Assembly: GCA_900767825.1 (NCBI GenBank)
Contig: CAAGAN010000021.1
Span: 1 to 47,894 of the forward strand
DNA from: Bacilli bacterium
GTDB taxonomy: Bacteria; Bacillota_I; Bacilli_A; RFN20; CAG-826
Reading direction: 5' to 3'
DNA length: 47,894 nucleotides
How positions within the stretch are numbered: position 1 is the first letter of the stretch; each line of letters starts with the position of its first letter. Positions 1-6,866 of the stretch are shown in pieces. The notes beneath the pieces are model-generated. The model was not told where the DNA came from. It saw only the letters and a list, made by a program, of their open reading frames with translations, and ran no database searches. The position numbers and the translations under genes are program-made.

Positions 1-2
1 TC

Positions 3-65
3 AAGGTAGGCGCAAGGCCGATAAGGGGGAGGGAATATATTGAAGACGAATTAATCGAGTTATAG
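3..65 (+). pseudogene. Possible 3' fragment of a Clp-type ATPase gene
   Basis: One open frame running in from the window edge encodes about 20 residues (KVGARPIRG, then REYIEDELIEL) before a TAG stop. The order GARP, basic residues, then IED-E-L resembles the C-terminal small domain of ClpB/ClpC/ClpE ATPases, which usually reads GARPLRR, a few residues, then IEDPL. Two residues seem to be missing between the blocks, and the usual tail after the last leucine is absent. It may be a decayed remnant or the end of a gene that begins outside the window. The match rests on a very short stretch. Confidence 0.3.
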
Positions 66-138
66 AATTAGAACGTTAAAGCGAGTTTCTGGTTTACACA
101 GAATTCCGTATTCTCTCAATTAATCAAGGGAATTATAT

Positions 139-167
139 GAATAAAAACGGAAAACACGTTTTTATTC
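139..167. terminator. 11-bp perfect inverted repeat, AT-rich hairpin
   Basis: GAATAAAAACG and CGTTTTTATTC pair perfectly around a 7-base loop. It is the outer of two adjacent hairpins between the left edge and the leftward gene ending at 227. It could be a second terminator or protect an RNA end. It lacks a clear T-run of its own. Confidence 0.45.
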
Positions 168-177
168 TCCAAAAGAA

Positions 178-205
178 AACGGCAACAATGTTACTTGCTG
201 CCGTT
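178..205 (-). terminator. Rho-independent terminator for the leftward lipoprotein operon
   Basis: AACGGCA (178-184) pairs with TGCCGTT (199-205). Read leftward, the stem is followed at once by TTTCTTTT, as expected for an intrinsic terminator. It sits 21 bases past the stop of the membrane protein gene ending at 227. Confidence 0.75.
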
Positions 206-226
206 ATTAAGGTTTAGAAGTATTTT

Positions 227-712
227 TTATTTTACTGTTTTAGGTAAAAACGAGATTAACTTATTTGGATCGAAGCAGGAAAGAGGGAGCATTACCTGTC
301 TTATAAGGCCATGGAAAATAATTAGATTATCGGAAGTAACCACTACTACAGAGCGCACTTCTAGTCTTTTTGTTTTTCTCCCTGTTGTAATTTCTATTGT
401 TTGAGTAAGCGGATCAAACTGCAAAATTACTTTTTCATTGGACTTAGGAATCCAACATAAAATCAAACGTACAATAGCAATAATAAAGAATACTGCGCCT
501 ATTACAGTTGAAGGAAGTATGGCAGATTCAAAGAAAAGCCTTAGATTATTATTTTGAGGTTTTGCAATAAGGCCAATTAATTTAAGCAAGAAACCCATTG
601 CAAAAGAAATACAAGCAGCCATTACAAATGTATAGTTATAACGGCACTTATTATAAGAAAGCCTTCTTCTCTCTGCCCCGGTAATTTCAAAAGATGTTAT
701 TTCAGTGTTCAT
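227..712 (-). CDS. Small two-TM membrane protein of unknown function
   Basis: About 161 residues. I chose the ATG at 712 (MNTEITSFEI...) because it lies one base after the stop of the upstream lipoprotein gene; an upstream ATG at 757 would run back into that gene. Two hydrophobic segments lie in the middle (around VMAACISFAMGFLLKLIGL and STVIGAVFFIIAIVRLILC), followed by a cytosolic-looking beta-rich C-terminus (VILQFDPLTQTIEITTGRK) that recalls PH-like domains in small membrane proteins. I do not recognise the family. It is the last gene of the leftward radical SAM-lipoprotein set, so it probably shares their promoter and may help assemble or anchor the lipoprotein. Confidence 0.75.
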   Translation of the reverse strand: MNTEITSFEITGAERRRLSYNKCRYNYTFVMAACISFAMGFLLKLIGLIAKPQNNNLRLFFESAILPSTVIGAVFFIIAIVRLILCWIPKSNEKVILQFDPLTQTIEITTGRKTKRLEVRSVVVVTSDNLIIFHGLIRQVMLPLSCFDPNKLISFLPKTVK

Positions 713-713
713 G

Positions 714-2300
714 TTAGCAAAGCCCCAAGAAAATATCGATATCAGATTGAGTAGCAAAACCTCTTACCGTCCCATCAATTCCACTACCGTCAATTTGCCA
801 GCTTATCGTATCTTTGTTGTAACGATTACCGTTAGAAAGATCTAAAATAGGCGACCAGTCCAAATATCTAACGCCATTTTCAAGATAAGAGCGATATTGG
901 AATTTTACCATAACTACTTCATTGTTATTGCTGCCGGTTCCAACCTCTAAGGCGGCAACTATATTAATTAAATAGTCTCTGAATTGCCTTTTCGTTATAA
1001 GGAAATGTTTCTTATTGCAACTCTTTACCAAAGAATAAAAGCTCATAAAGAAACTGACTCCGGATGCAACCCATCCAACAACAGGAAAGAAGCAACCTAC
1101 AACACCTGCAATAGAAACAGCAAACCCAACTGAATTATAAACTATATCGAAAGTTTCCTCTTTGTTTTCGTCGTGATTGATTTCATTTCCATAGCCATCG
1201 AAGAACTTACTATTAAGAGATTGAAGCAAGGCGCTATAGAAAGAATGCAAGGAGCGTCTTACTTCCAAATCCCAAACATACATAACTACATAATTGCAAT
1301 TAGTTCCATTTGTATATTTGTCGGATAAATGTCTAATCATAGGATATTTATCATAATTGGAAAAAGCTATTCTGGCATTATCGTTAGTAGTTGAAAAAGC
1401 ATTTATACCTAAAGGATTATAGTCACTTTTCCATAATGCAAATTTTTGGCCAGAAGAGCGTCCACTGCTAATGGTATAGAAAGTGTTTGCCCTTTGAGTA
1501 TTTACCTGCTCTTGGACCACTAATTTATATGGATTATCATTATCAAAATAATTGTCTTGATAGGAATAAACAACTATATAAAAAGTACCTGGGATAGCAT
1601 TTGCAATTTGTATGTGTTCATTTTGTCCAACCCCGCCAGCCTTAGATTGGGCATATATATGACTTGGGTTATTAAAATCCAATTCTTCATAAGAGGTAGC
1701 CCCTGTGTTGCTAAGTTTATATACTCTAAGATCATAGTCACAATTTGACGGAACTTGAGTTAAATCGATAGTCAATGTGCCTACTGAAACCATATCAAAA
1801 GAATAAAAGTCCTTATCGATATAATATTTTTTCCATAACCAACCTTCTGATTTTTGGCTTATTGTCGCGTGAACAGTAACTGAATGCCAATAAACACCAT
1901 TAACATCAGTCCCTGCCTTATATATGGCAGAAGCTTCTGCAAAAGAATCGTTATTTTCTTTTTGGTCATTAAAAGCAACTGTACTAATAGATTCCTGATT
2001 AGTATTCGAAGTTTCCGACAGTACATTACCGTTGGAATCTTCCGATACTGAGTAATAATCTCTGCTTTGTTCAGCGCAATTCAACGTTTCAAAATCATCC
2101 GATTTATGGTCGGAATATTTACTCCCTGAATCCAACTCATAAACATAGTTGTCGGTTTTTTCTTGACAGCTAATCAAGTTACGGCGAACAGGTTGTATTT
2201 CCTCAAGCCCCGCAACGGATGCTTTTTGGATTGGGTTGATGCATGATTGCAAAATACATGCGGTCGCCATGGCGAAGATGAAAATTCTTTTTTTCTTCAT
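714..2300 (-). CDS. Lipoprotein with PPC-like domain, radical SAM neighbour
   Basis: A 528-residue surface lipoprotein. The N-terminus is a signal peptide with lipobox L-Q-S-C, the lipidated Cys being residue 20. Residues 20-110 are polar and Ser/Asn/Glu-rich, like a linker. The middle (DFYSFDM, GTLTIDLTQVP, CDYDLRVY, PGTFYIVVYS) matches the pattern of the PPC (bacterial pre-peptidase C-terminal) beta-sandwich, often attached to secreted peptidases. Near the C-terminus a long hydrophobic stretch (VGFAVSIAGVVGCFFPVVGWVAS) could insert in or lie on a membrane. No catalytic motif is recognised. AAGGAG lies about 9 bases before the ATG and overlaps the end of the radical SAM gene, so translation is probably coupled. 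It is the most likely substrate or partner of that enzyme, but this is inference. Confidence 0.8.
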   Translation of the reverse strand: MKKKRIFIFAMATACILQSCINPIQKASVAGLEEIQPVRRNLISCQEKTDNYVYELDSGSKYSDHKSDDFETLNCAEQSRDYYSVSEDSNGNVLSETSNTNQESISTVAFNDQKENNDSFAEASAIYKAGTDVNGVYWHSVTVHATISQKSEGWLWKKYYIDKDFYSFDMVSVGTLTIDLTQVPSNCDYDLRVYKLSNTGATSYEELDFNNPSHIYAQSKAGGVGQNEHIQIANAIPGTFYIVVYSYQDNYFDNDNPYKLVVQEQVNTQRANTFYTISSGRSSGQKFALWKSDYNPLGINAFSTTNDNARIAFSNYDKYPMIRHLSDKYTNGTNCNYVVMYVWDLEVRRSLHSFYSALLQSLNSKFFDGYGNEINHDENKEETFDIVYNSVGFAVSIAGVVGCFFPVVGWVASGVSFFMSFYSLVKSCNKKHFLITKRQFRDYLINIVAALEVGTGSNNNEVVMVKFQYRSYLENGVRYLDWSPILDLSNGNRYNKDTISWQIDGSGIDGTVRGFATQSDIDIFLGLC

Positions 2301-2305
2301 TTTAT

Positions 2306-3625
2306 TTAGTATCTCCTTTTTATTTTATCGAAAGCTGTTTTAGCTTCCGTAAAAGTCAATTCCGGGTTAGCCTCCATATAGTGATATAGTTCAGGCTCTT
2401 TCTTTAGTCTTCTCACCTTTTCAGCGCAAAAATCATTTAAAACTCTGAAAAGGTGAGGGTTATAAAATCTCATGGTCTCTGCTAAAACCATGGAAATTAC
2501 AATTAATTTTTTCCTAAATGCGCAGTTTGCATCAGATGAATGTTGGTTAATGGACAAAACTAATGGACATTCCCCACCACAAAAATACTTGAAAGGACAG
2601 TCAAGGCATCTTTTGGCTTGGGACACCATCGAGAATAAATCAGTATTTAAACCATGGGCTCCTATTTCTGCACAGGCAGGACAAGGATATATTTGCCCAT
2701 CTATATCCAAAGCGAAGCGAGATGTAGTCGCATCGCAGCGAGTAAATGTCCTTTTTGAACCAATGGCTCGAACTAAGTAACGACCTAAATAATCTTCTCC
2801 ATTCATAAGGGCCATAAACAATGTTTTGTCGTTTGCTTTTATATCTTCCAAAAGCCTTTCTCCAAGCAAGTCGTATTCTTTCTCCCATGCTTTTTCGGAC
2901 TCCAAATCAAGCCCGTAATCTCCACGAGCTGGACGAAAACTTAGTGTTTTAAAACAAGGTAATAAAGAATCAATTGTTTCTACTAACGGGAATACATCCT
3001 TAGTAATTGTTGCTGCACAACCTATATATTCCCTGTGTTCTATTCCTTTTATGTTATTCAATATCTTATCGAATGTTGGTTCTCCAAAAGCATCCTTTCT
3101 ATGCTTATCATGAATATCTTTGTTTCCGTCAAGGCTGACTCCAAACAAAATACCATTATCTTGCAATATCTTTGCTATAGAAGGAGTAAGCAACGTGCCG
3201 TTGCACACGAATTGAGGAAGCACTTCCGCCCTTATTTCATCTTGTTTCTTCTTGCACCAAGTAGCTATCTCTAAAATTGTCTTAAGCGCGAGCAATGGTT
3301 CACCTTTGCCAGACATATCGACAAAGTATTTCTCTCCGTTTGGATATTTATCAAACATTTTTTCCAAATAGGAAATAGCGGTTTTAGAGTCAATTGTTCT
3401 GCCACTTTTATTTTTGTTAAAACAATAATCACAACAAAGATTGCAAGCATCAGAAACATCAATACAAAATGTATAAGCCGTTGGTTGTATGGTTTTAATT
3501 ATTTTGTCCATCGGCGGGAGAGAAACAAATGATTCTAGTTCTTCGCTTGTTGGCCTAAATAAAGAAAAAACAGTAGATCTTTCATCGTAATAAATCGTTC
3601 TTCCTAGGGCGTTAAATTCGATCAT
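2306..3625 (-). CDS. Radical SAM enzyme with SPASM domain
   Basis: 439 residues. The radical SAM cluster site is C61-x3-C65-x2-C68 (DACNLCCDYCF), which binds the [4Fe-4S] cluster that cleaves S-adenosylmethionine. A GKGEP motif follows, as in the SAM-binding strand. The C-terminal third is a Cys-rich SPASM region (YPCPACAEIG, CLDCPFKYFCGGECPL, ANCAFRK) that would hold auxiliary clusters. This layout is shared with anaerobic sulfatase maturases and peptide-modifying enzymes, which act on peptides or proteins. No sulfatase gene is in the window. The next gene, five bases away, encodes a lipoprotein, so protein modification is plausible. An ECF-type promoter motif lies 17 bases before the start, with GGAAG as ribosome binding site. 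The exact substrate is unknown. Confidence 0.9.
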   Translation of the reverse strand: MIEFNALGRTIYYDERSTVFSLFRPTSEELESFVSLPPMDKIIKTIQPTAYTFCIDVSDACNLCCDYCFNKNKSGRTIDSKTAISYLEKMFDKYPNGEKYFVDMSGKGEPLLALKTILEIATWCKKKQDEIRAEVLPQFVCNGTLLTPSIAKILQDNGILFGVSLDGNKDIHDKHRKDAFGEPTFDKILNNIKGIEHREYIGCAATITKDVFPLVETIDSLLPCFKTLSFRPARGDYGLDLESEKAWEKEYDLLGERLLEDIKANDKTLFMALMNGEDYLGRYLVRAIGSKRTFTRCDATTSRFALDIDGQIYPCPACAEIGAHGLNTDLFSMVSQAKRCLDCPFKYFCGGECPLVLSINQHSSDANCAFRKKLIVISMVLAETMRFYNPHLFRVLNDFCAEKVRRLKKEPELYHYMEANPELTFTEAKTAFDKIKRRY

Positions 3626-3642
3626 TTTAAATAACTTCCATT

Positions 3643-3676
3643 AATTAAGTGTCAGCAATAAATAAAAATCCGTAAA
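3643..3676 (-). promoter_or_regulatory. ECF-like promoter motif, radical SAM operon
   Basis: Read leftward: TTTACGGA, 17 bases, then CACTTAATT. The same two blocks at the same spacing occur at 3703-3736 and 4913-4946. The motif does not resemble a TTGACA/TATAAT promoter. It ends 17 bases before the radical SAM start codon. Confidence 0.65.
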
Positions 3677-3702
3677 AAACTTTTAAGAATTATTTGAAAA
3701 TG

Positions 3703-3736
3703 TTTACGGAAATTGCATTGTTATAGACACTTAATT
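3703..3736 (+). promoter_or_regulatory. ECF-like promoter motif, sigma factor operon
   Basis: TTTACGGA, 17 bases, CACTTAATT, then 25 bases to the sigma factor ATG. The same 25-base distance separates the third copy (4913-4946) from its gene. Control of the sigma gene by its own product would fit the common autoregulation of ECF systems. Confidence 0.65.
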
Positions 3737-3761
3737 AATAAAGCAACATAATTAACTTATT

Positions 3762-4295
3762 ATGGATGCCGAAAAAGAATTGAAAAAAGCCATAAAAAGC
3801 GGAAATAGCGAGAAAATCAAAAATGCATTCGAAGGCTTTTACAGCAAAAACGTAAGGCTTGTGTATCGTGTATTGATTGATTCTTTTGGAAAAGATGATG
3901 AAACAAGTGATGATGTCCAAGAATCATTCGTTGCTCTTCTAAAGGATCCATTAAGACTCTTGAGTATTAATAGAATAGCGGATTATTGGATAAAAACAGC
4001 AAGATACATCCGTTACCACAGACTGGAAAAACAAAATATTGTCGAAAAGGAAGCAGAAGAAATCGAAAGTGGATCAAGTTCAATACCGAAGTTAGTTCAA
4101 GGAAAAGAAATATTTGCAAAAATAGAAGAATGGCTAGGACATCCTGACTCAGATATAGTCATCCTGAAAGCAGCATATGAGTACAAGGAAAAAGAAATTG
4201 CAGCAAGGCTAAAGATAAGTGAGGATTCAGTCAGTTATCGTTATAGAAAAAGCATAAAAGAGTTAAAAAGGAGGCTAGAGGATGAAGAAAAGTAA
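3762..4295 (+). CDS. ECF-like RNA polymerase sigma factor
   Basis: 177 residues, the normal size for an extracytoplasmic-function sigma factor. The N-terminal half fits region 2 (FYSKNVRLVYRVLIDSF, then DDVQESFVALL, then DYWIKTARYIRYHRLEKQN), which binds core polymerase and the -10 element. An acidic linker follows. The C-terminal part (DIVILKAAYEYKEKEIAARL, then SEDSVSYRYRKSIKELKRRL) fits the region 4 helix-turn-helix that reads the -35 element. No good Shine-Dalgarno is visible before the ATG. The gene overlaps the next by 14 bases, and that gene has an anti-sigma-like layout. The motif at 3703-3736 upstream suggests autoregulation. Confidence 0.85.
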   Translation: MDAEKELKKAIKSGNSEKIKNAFEGFYSKNVRLVYRVLIDSFGKDDETSDDVQESFVALLKDPLRLLSINRIADYWIKTARYIRYHRLEKQNIVEKEAEEIESGSSSIPKLVQGKEIFAKIEEWLGHPDSDIVILKAAYEYKEKEIAARLKISEDSVSYRYRKSIKELKRRLEDEEK

Positions 4296-4911
4296 AATTG
4301 AAAAACATTTATTTGATGAAGCCAATTCTTTAATCTCGGATGTCCCTTCTTTTGAATCGATCGACAAAAGAACAGATTGGGATGAAGTTGCAAGTAAAAC
4401 AGGCAAACAAAAGAGAATACATTGGGGGGCTATAGCCGCTACTGCATGCACTTGTTCGTTTGTGCTCGGTATTACTTTAGGATTGGCCATACATTACAAC
4501 ACAAAACCTCCGACTCATTATGGACAAGGAGAAGAAAGGCCAATTGTACTAGGCAATTTTAGAATAGATAAATGGAGTTGTTTGAATGAACAATGGGATT
4601 TTTCTGAATCTTCCTTAATTGTTCAAAAAGAGAAAGCAGTTAAGGCCTTCGGCAATGTTGATATATATGAAAAAGATGGAACATTTGCTTGCTCAATTTC
4701 TTTTTATGGCAGTCCATTTGCTTATTTTGATTTCACGGATTTTTCCCCAAAACTAGCAGGTTTTGGTGGAGACGCCCTTTACGAAAACAATGTGTACCCA
4801 GTCCGTATAACTTTTGGATTTGTGTCTGAACAGCCAAAAAGTCTAACAATTGCATACGGAAATTCATCATCGGATTCATCTGGGTATGCAAACTATAATT
4901 TAGTCAAATAA
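4282..4911 (+). CDS. Single-TM anti-sigma-like membrane protein
   Basis: 209 residues: an acidic/basic cytosolic segment of about 48 residues, one transmembrane helix (about 49-71, WGAIAATACTCSFVLGITLG), then an extracytoplasmic domain of about 135 residues with no recognised fold. This layout and its position directly after an ECF-like sigma gene, with a 14-base overlap and AAGGAGG inside the sigma gene, are those of anti-sigma factors or their sensors. No zinc-binding HxxxCxxC motif of the common ZAS anti-sigma domain is present, so the sigma-binding part would be of another type. The function is inferred from context. Confidence 0.65.
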   Translation: MKKSKIEKHLFDEANSLISDVPSFESIDKRTDWDEVASKTGKQKRIHWGAIAATACTCSFVLGITLGLAIHYNTKPPTHYGQGEERPIVLGNFRIDKWSCLNEQWDFSESSLIVQKEKAVKAFGNVDIYEKDGTFACSISFYGSPFAYFDFTDFSPKLAGFGGDALYENNVYPVRITFGFVSEQPKSLTIAYGNSSSDSSGYANYNLVK

Positions 4912-4912
4912 A

Positions 4913-4946
4913 TTTACGGAAATTCTATCGCCAAACACACTTAATT
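4913..4946 (+). promoter_or_regulatory. ECF-like promoter motif, Cys-peptidase-like gene
   Basis: TTTACGGAAATT begins one base after the stop of the anti-sigma-like gene. CACTTAATT follows after the same 17-base spacing and lies 25 bases before the ATG at 4972. The first 12 bases are identical to the copy at 3703. It suggests this gene has its own promoter recognised by the nearby sigma factor. Confidence 0.65.
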
Positions 4947-4971
4947 CTATGATAAGTGAGGTTTGTATTAG

Positions 4972-5853
4972 ATGTTAGAACAATTAATCTTAATTTCGGC
5001 GTCTTTAGTCGGCATGGGGGACGGAAAAGTAGAAATGCCAGTTTCGATGGTAATTGAAAAACTAAATGACTGTTTTGAAAAACAATTCGGAAACGATTTG
5101 GGTAAAGGCGGTTGCTCCCCTTTGTATTCAGGAAACAACGTAATTGGATTTGAAGCAAGTATAAATCAAGATAAAATCAATTTCGATTTAGATGGATATT
5201 TGGTAAAAGAATATGAGAAGCCACCACTATATGCTTCCAATGCATCATCGTTAACGCCTTTAAAAACGTTAATTTCAAAAAGTGGTTTCGTAACTACATC
5301 ATGTGTTTCGCAGATTTCATCATTAACTAATAAGCCACATCAAAAATCGTTTGGAATATGGAATCCTGTTTCTTTTGAATCGGTTGAAAAAGACTGCGCA
5401 CAAATAGCATCCATGGATTTGATTTACACATACAAAATGTCAGGAAAAGGAAATCCTTCTACTTATACTTCCTATGAGAAGTTATTAGAAGCATTGAAGA
5501 AATCGCAAAAATATCAAGACGATTTAGGCACTTCTTTAACCGATTTCCGTGCGGGGTTTAATTCGGTCCTATCTTCGTCTTTTCAATTGACAGAAGGCAT
5601 ATACAATGCCACAAGGCCAGTTGTTTGCGCATACTCTCCAGAATCGGAAAATTTAGGTCACATAGCCATGAAAATAGGAGAAGCAGAAACTAAATTCTTG
5701 GAAATATTTAAAACCAAATGGGATATAGTAGTTTCTTCAAAACCAAATTATTATGGCGTAGAACCTACTGGCGTTAACAAAAATATAGAAAACTGTTTCT
5801 TTGGCATTCAATCAAATAGAAGGCAGGCTACGTTTGTTTTGTCGGGATGTTAA
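4972..5853 (+). CDS. Putative secreted papain-like (C39/C10-type) cysteine peptidase
   Basis: 293 residues with a short hydrophobic N-terminus (LILISASLVGMG) that could be a weak export signal. Two segments resemble papain-like peptidases: DCAQIASMDLIYTY (Cys142), like the active-site Cys helix of C39/C10 families, and RPVVCAYSPESENLGHIAMKIG (His230), like the 'grPvi...GHav' strand holding the catalytic His. A NYYGVEPTGVNKNIENCFFGI segment follows. Seven or more cysteines are present, and the protein ends in SGC. It is preceded by the third ECF-like motif, with GTGAGG about 13 bases before the ATG. The peptidase call is a motif reading, not a confirmed family match; it could also be an inactive relative. 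Confidence 0.5.
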   Translation: MLEQLILISASLVGMGDGKVEMPVSMVIEKLNDCFEKQFGNDLGKGGCSPLYSGNNVIGFEASINQDKINFDLDGYLVKEYEKPPLYASNASSLTPLKTLISKSGFVTTSCVSQISSLTNKPHQKSFGIWNPVSFESVEKDCAQIASMDLIYTYKMSGKGNPSTYTSYEKLLEALKKSQKYQDDLGTSLTDFRAGFNSVLSSSFQLTEGIYNATRPVVCAYSPESENLGHIAMKIGEAETKFLEIFKTKWDIVVSSKPNYYGVEPTGVNKNIENCFFGIQSNRRQATFVLSGC

Positions 5854-5859
5854 GCCAAG

Positions 5860-6239
5860 TGGCTCCGTAACTTTTAATGTGCACGGCAAAAACCGTTATC
5901 CCCATCGATTGTTACAGCTTTGGCGAGTTTTATACATAGGAAAAGCCTCCTTTGCCAGAATTCTATTGGTCAATAAAAAATAGAAAAGGGAACTGCGTGA
6001 ATTCTAACTCATTTTTGATTTCCTTTGGAATGAAGCCTGAGAATTTCGAAAGGATCGATGGACAAATTAAGCTCGATGAAGCGTTTTTATCCAGGCAATG
6101 ATAGATGCAGCGTATGGCTACCATAATTTCGATGGATTACGGAAGAGATTCTTACTAATGAAATGGAGTTCCAAGGCATAACAAAAATGCACCCTTTCGG
6201 ATGCCATTTGGCTCATCCCCATTAAAAGTTACAGAGCCA
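5860..6239. mobile_element. Decayed insertion element or MITE with 19-bp terminal inverted repeats
   Basis: TGGCTCCGTAACTTTTAAT (5860-5878) and the reverse complement of 6221-6239 match at 18 of 19 bases. The 380-bp interior has only broken reading frames. One encodes fragments such as ENFERIDGQIKLDEAFLSR and, in another frame, AYGYHNFDGLRKRFLLMKW, which look like transposase debris (an LDE motif is reminiscent of IS1595-like DDE enzymes, but this is weak). I saw no convincing target-site duplication. The left end lies six bases past the stop of the Cys-peptidase-like gene. This element fills the gene-free stretch 5854-6266. Confidence 0.5.
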
Positions 6240-6266
6240 AATCCGTTAGGGGCGTGTATTGATTTA

Positions 6267-6866
6267 TTACTTTCCTAGACCAGTTAATTCTTTAAAATGT
6301 GGCAAGCCTAATATCCAGTCGCAGAATACGTGCCATTCTTTAAGTTTATGGTTGCATCTTTGACGATACATTGTTTTAAGTTGTTGATAATTAGTAGTCA
6401 TAGTTGCACATAAGCAAAATCCACAAGGCAATGAAGCAACTAAGACACGCCACTTGGCTTTCTTTTCGTCTTTATGCTCGTCATCATCTGGAATTTGATT
6501 ATATTCTTCAACCAATTCTTTCATTCTTTCTAGAATTTTAGGATCAGCATCATCGACACATTGACTAGAGACATCAAATTTCAATAGGCAATGCATTGTT
6601 GATTGGCTAGAAATAAAATCAAACCAATGGTAACGTTGAGCTTCTTTCCACCAATATAAAGGAGCAGCGACATCCAATTGAACTGTAATTCCTTTTAAGA
6701 AATTATCATGTCCTTCACCTGAAGTAGTAGAACCAAGCCTAGAGGCTCTAAGGAAATCTTTTTCGTTAGCCTCGCTAGTATCAATTTTTACCCTCATAGG
6801 GTTTCCACTAGCCTTTACAGCTCTTTCTAAGCCATAAACATAAGTATTGCTTACTTCGAAATTCAT
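6267..6866 (-). CDS. Divergent ThyX-like (flavin-dependent thymidylate synthase-like) protein
   Basis: 199 residues. I chose the ATG at 6866 over 6872 because GGAGG lies 7 bases before the former and abuts the latter; this start forms an ATGA overlap with the folD stop. The segment RYHWFDFISSQSTMH (about residues 81-95) lines up with the ThyX signature RHRxxSxNExSxRY but lacks the exact RHR triad. NYQQLKTMYRQRCNHKLKEW resembles the later dUMP/FAD-binding helix of ThyX. ThyX makes dTMP from dUMP using methylenetetrahydrofolate and FAD. Its cotranscription with folD, which handles methylenetetrahydrofolate, supports a folate role. It may be a true but divergent ThyX or a relative with another activity. 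Confidence 0.55.
   Translation of the reverse strand: MNFEVSNTYVYGLERAVKASGNPMRVKIDTSEANEKDFLRASRLGSTTSGEGHDNFLKGITVQLDVAAPLYWWKEAQRYHWFDFISSQSTMHCLLKFDVSSQCVDDADPKILERMKELVEEYNQIPDDDEHKDEKKAKWRVLVASLPCGFCLCATMTTNYQQLKTMYRQRCNHKLKEWHVFCDWILGLPHFKELTGLGK

Larger units (their letters stand above)
3640..3739. repeat. 14-bp inverted repeat framing the divergent intergenic region
   Basis: ATTAATTAAGTGTC (3640-3653) and GACACTTAATTAAT (3726-3739) are perfect reverse complements 72 bases apart. An inner pair (TCCGTAAA and TTTACGGA) nests inside. The simplest reading is two divergent copies of one promoter, so the symmetry comes from the duplicated -35-like and -10-like blocks. Confidence 0.8.

Noticed and set aside
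4282..4911. A possible zinc-finger anti-sigma domain
   Set aside because: No HxxxCxxC or similar metal motif is present in the cytosolic part.
5801..5983. A 60-residue frame overlapping the end of the Cys-peptidase-like gene
   Set aside because: It runs out of frame through the gene end into the decayed element and looks like element debris.
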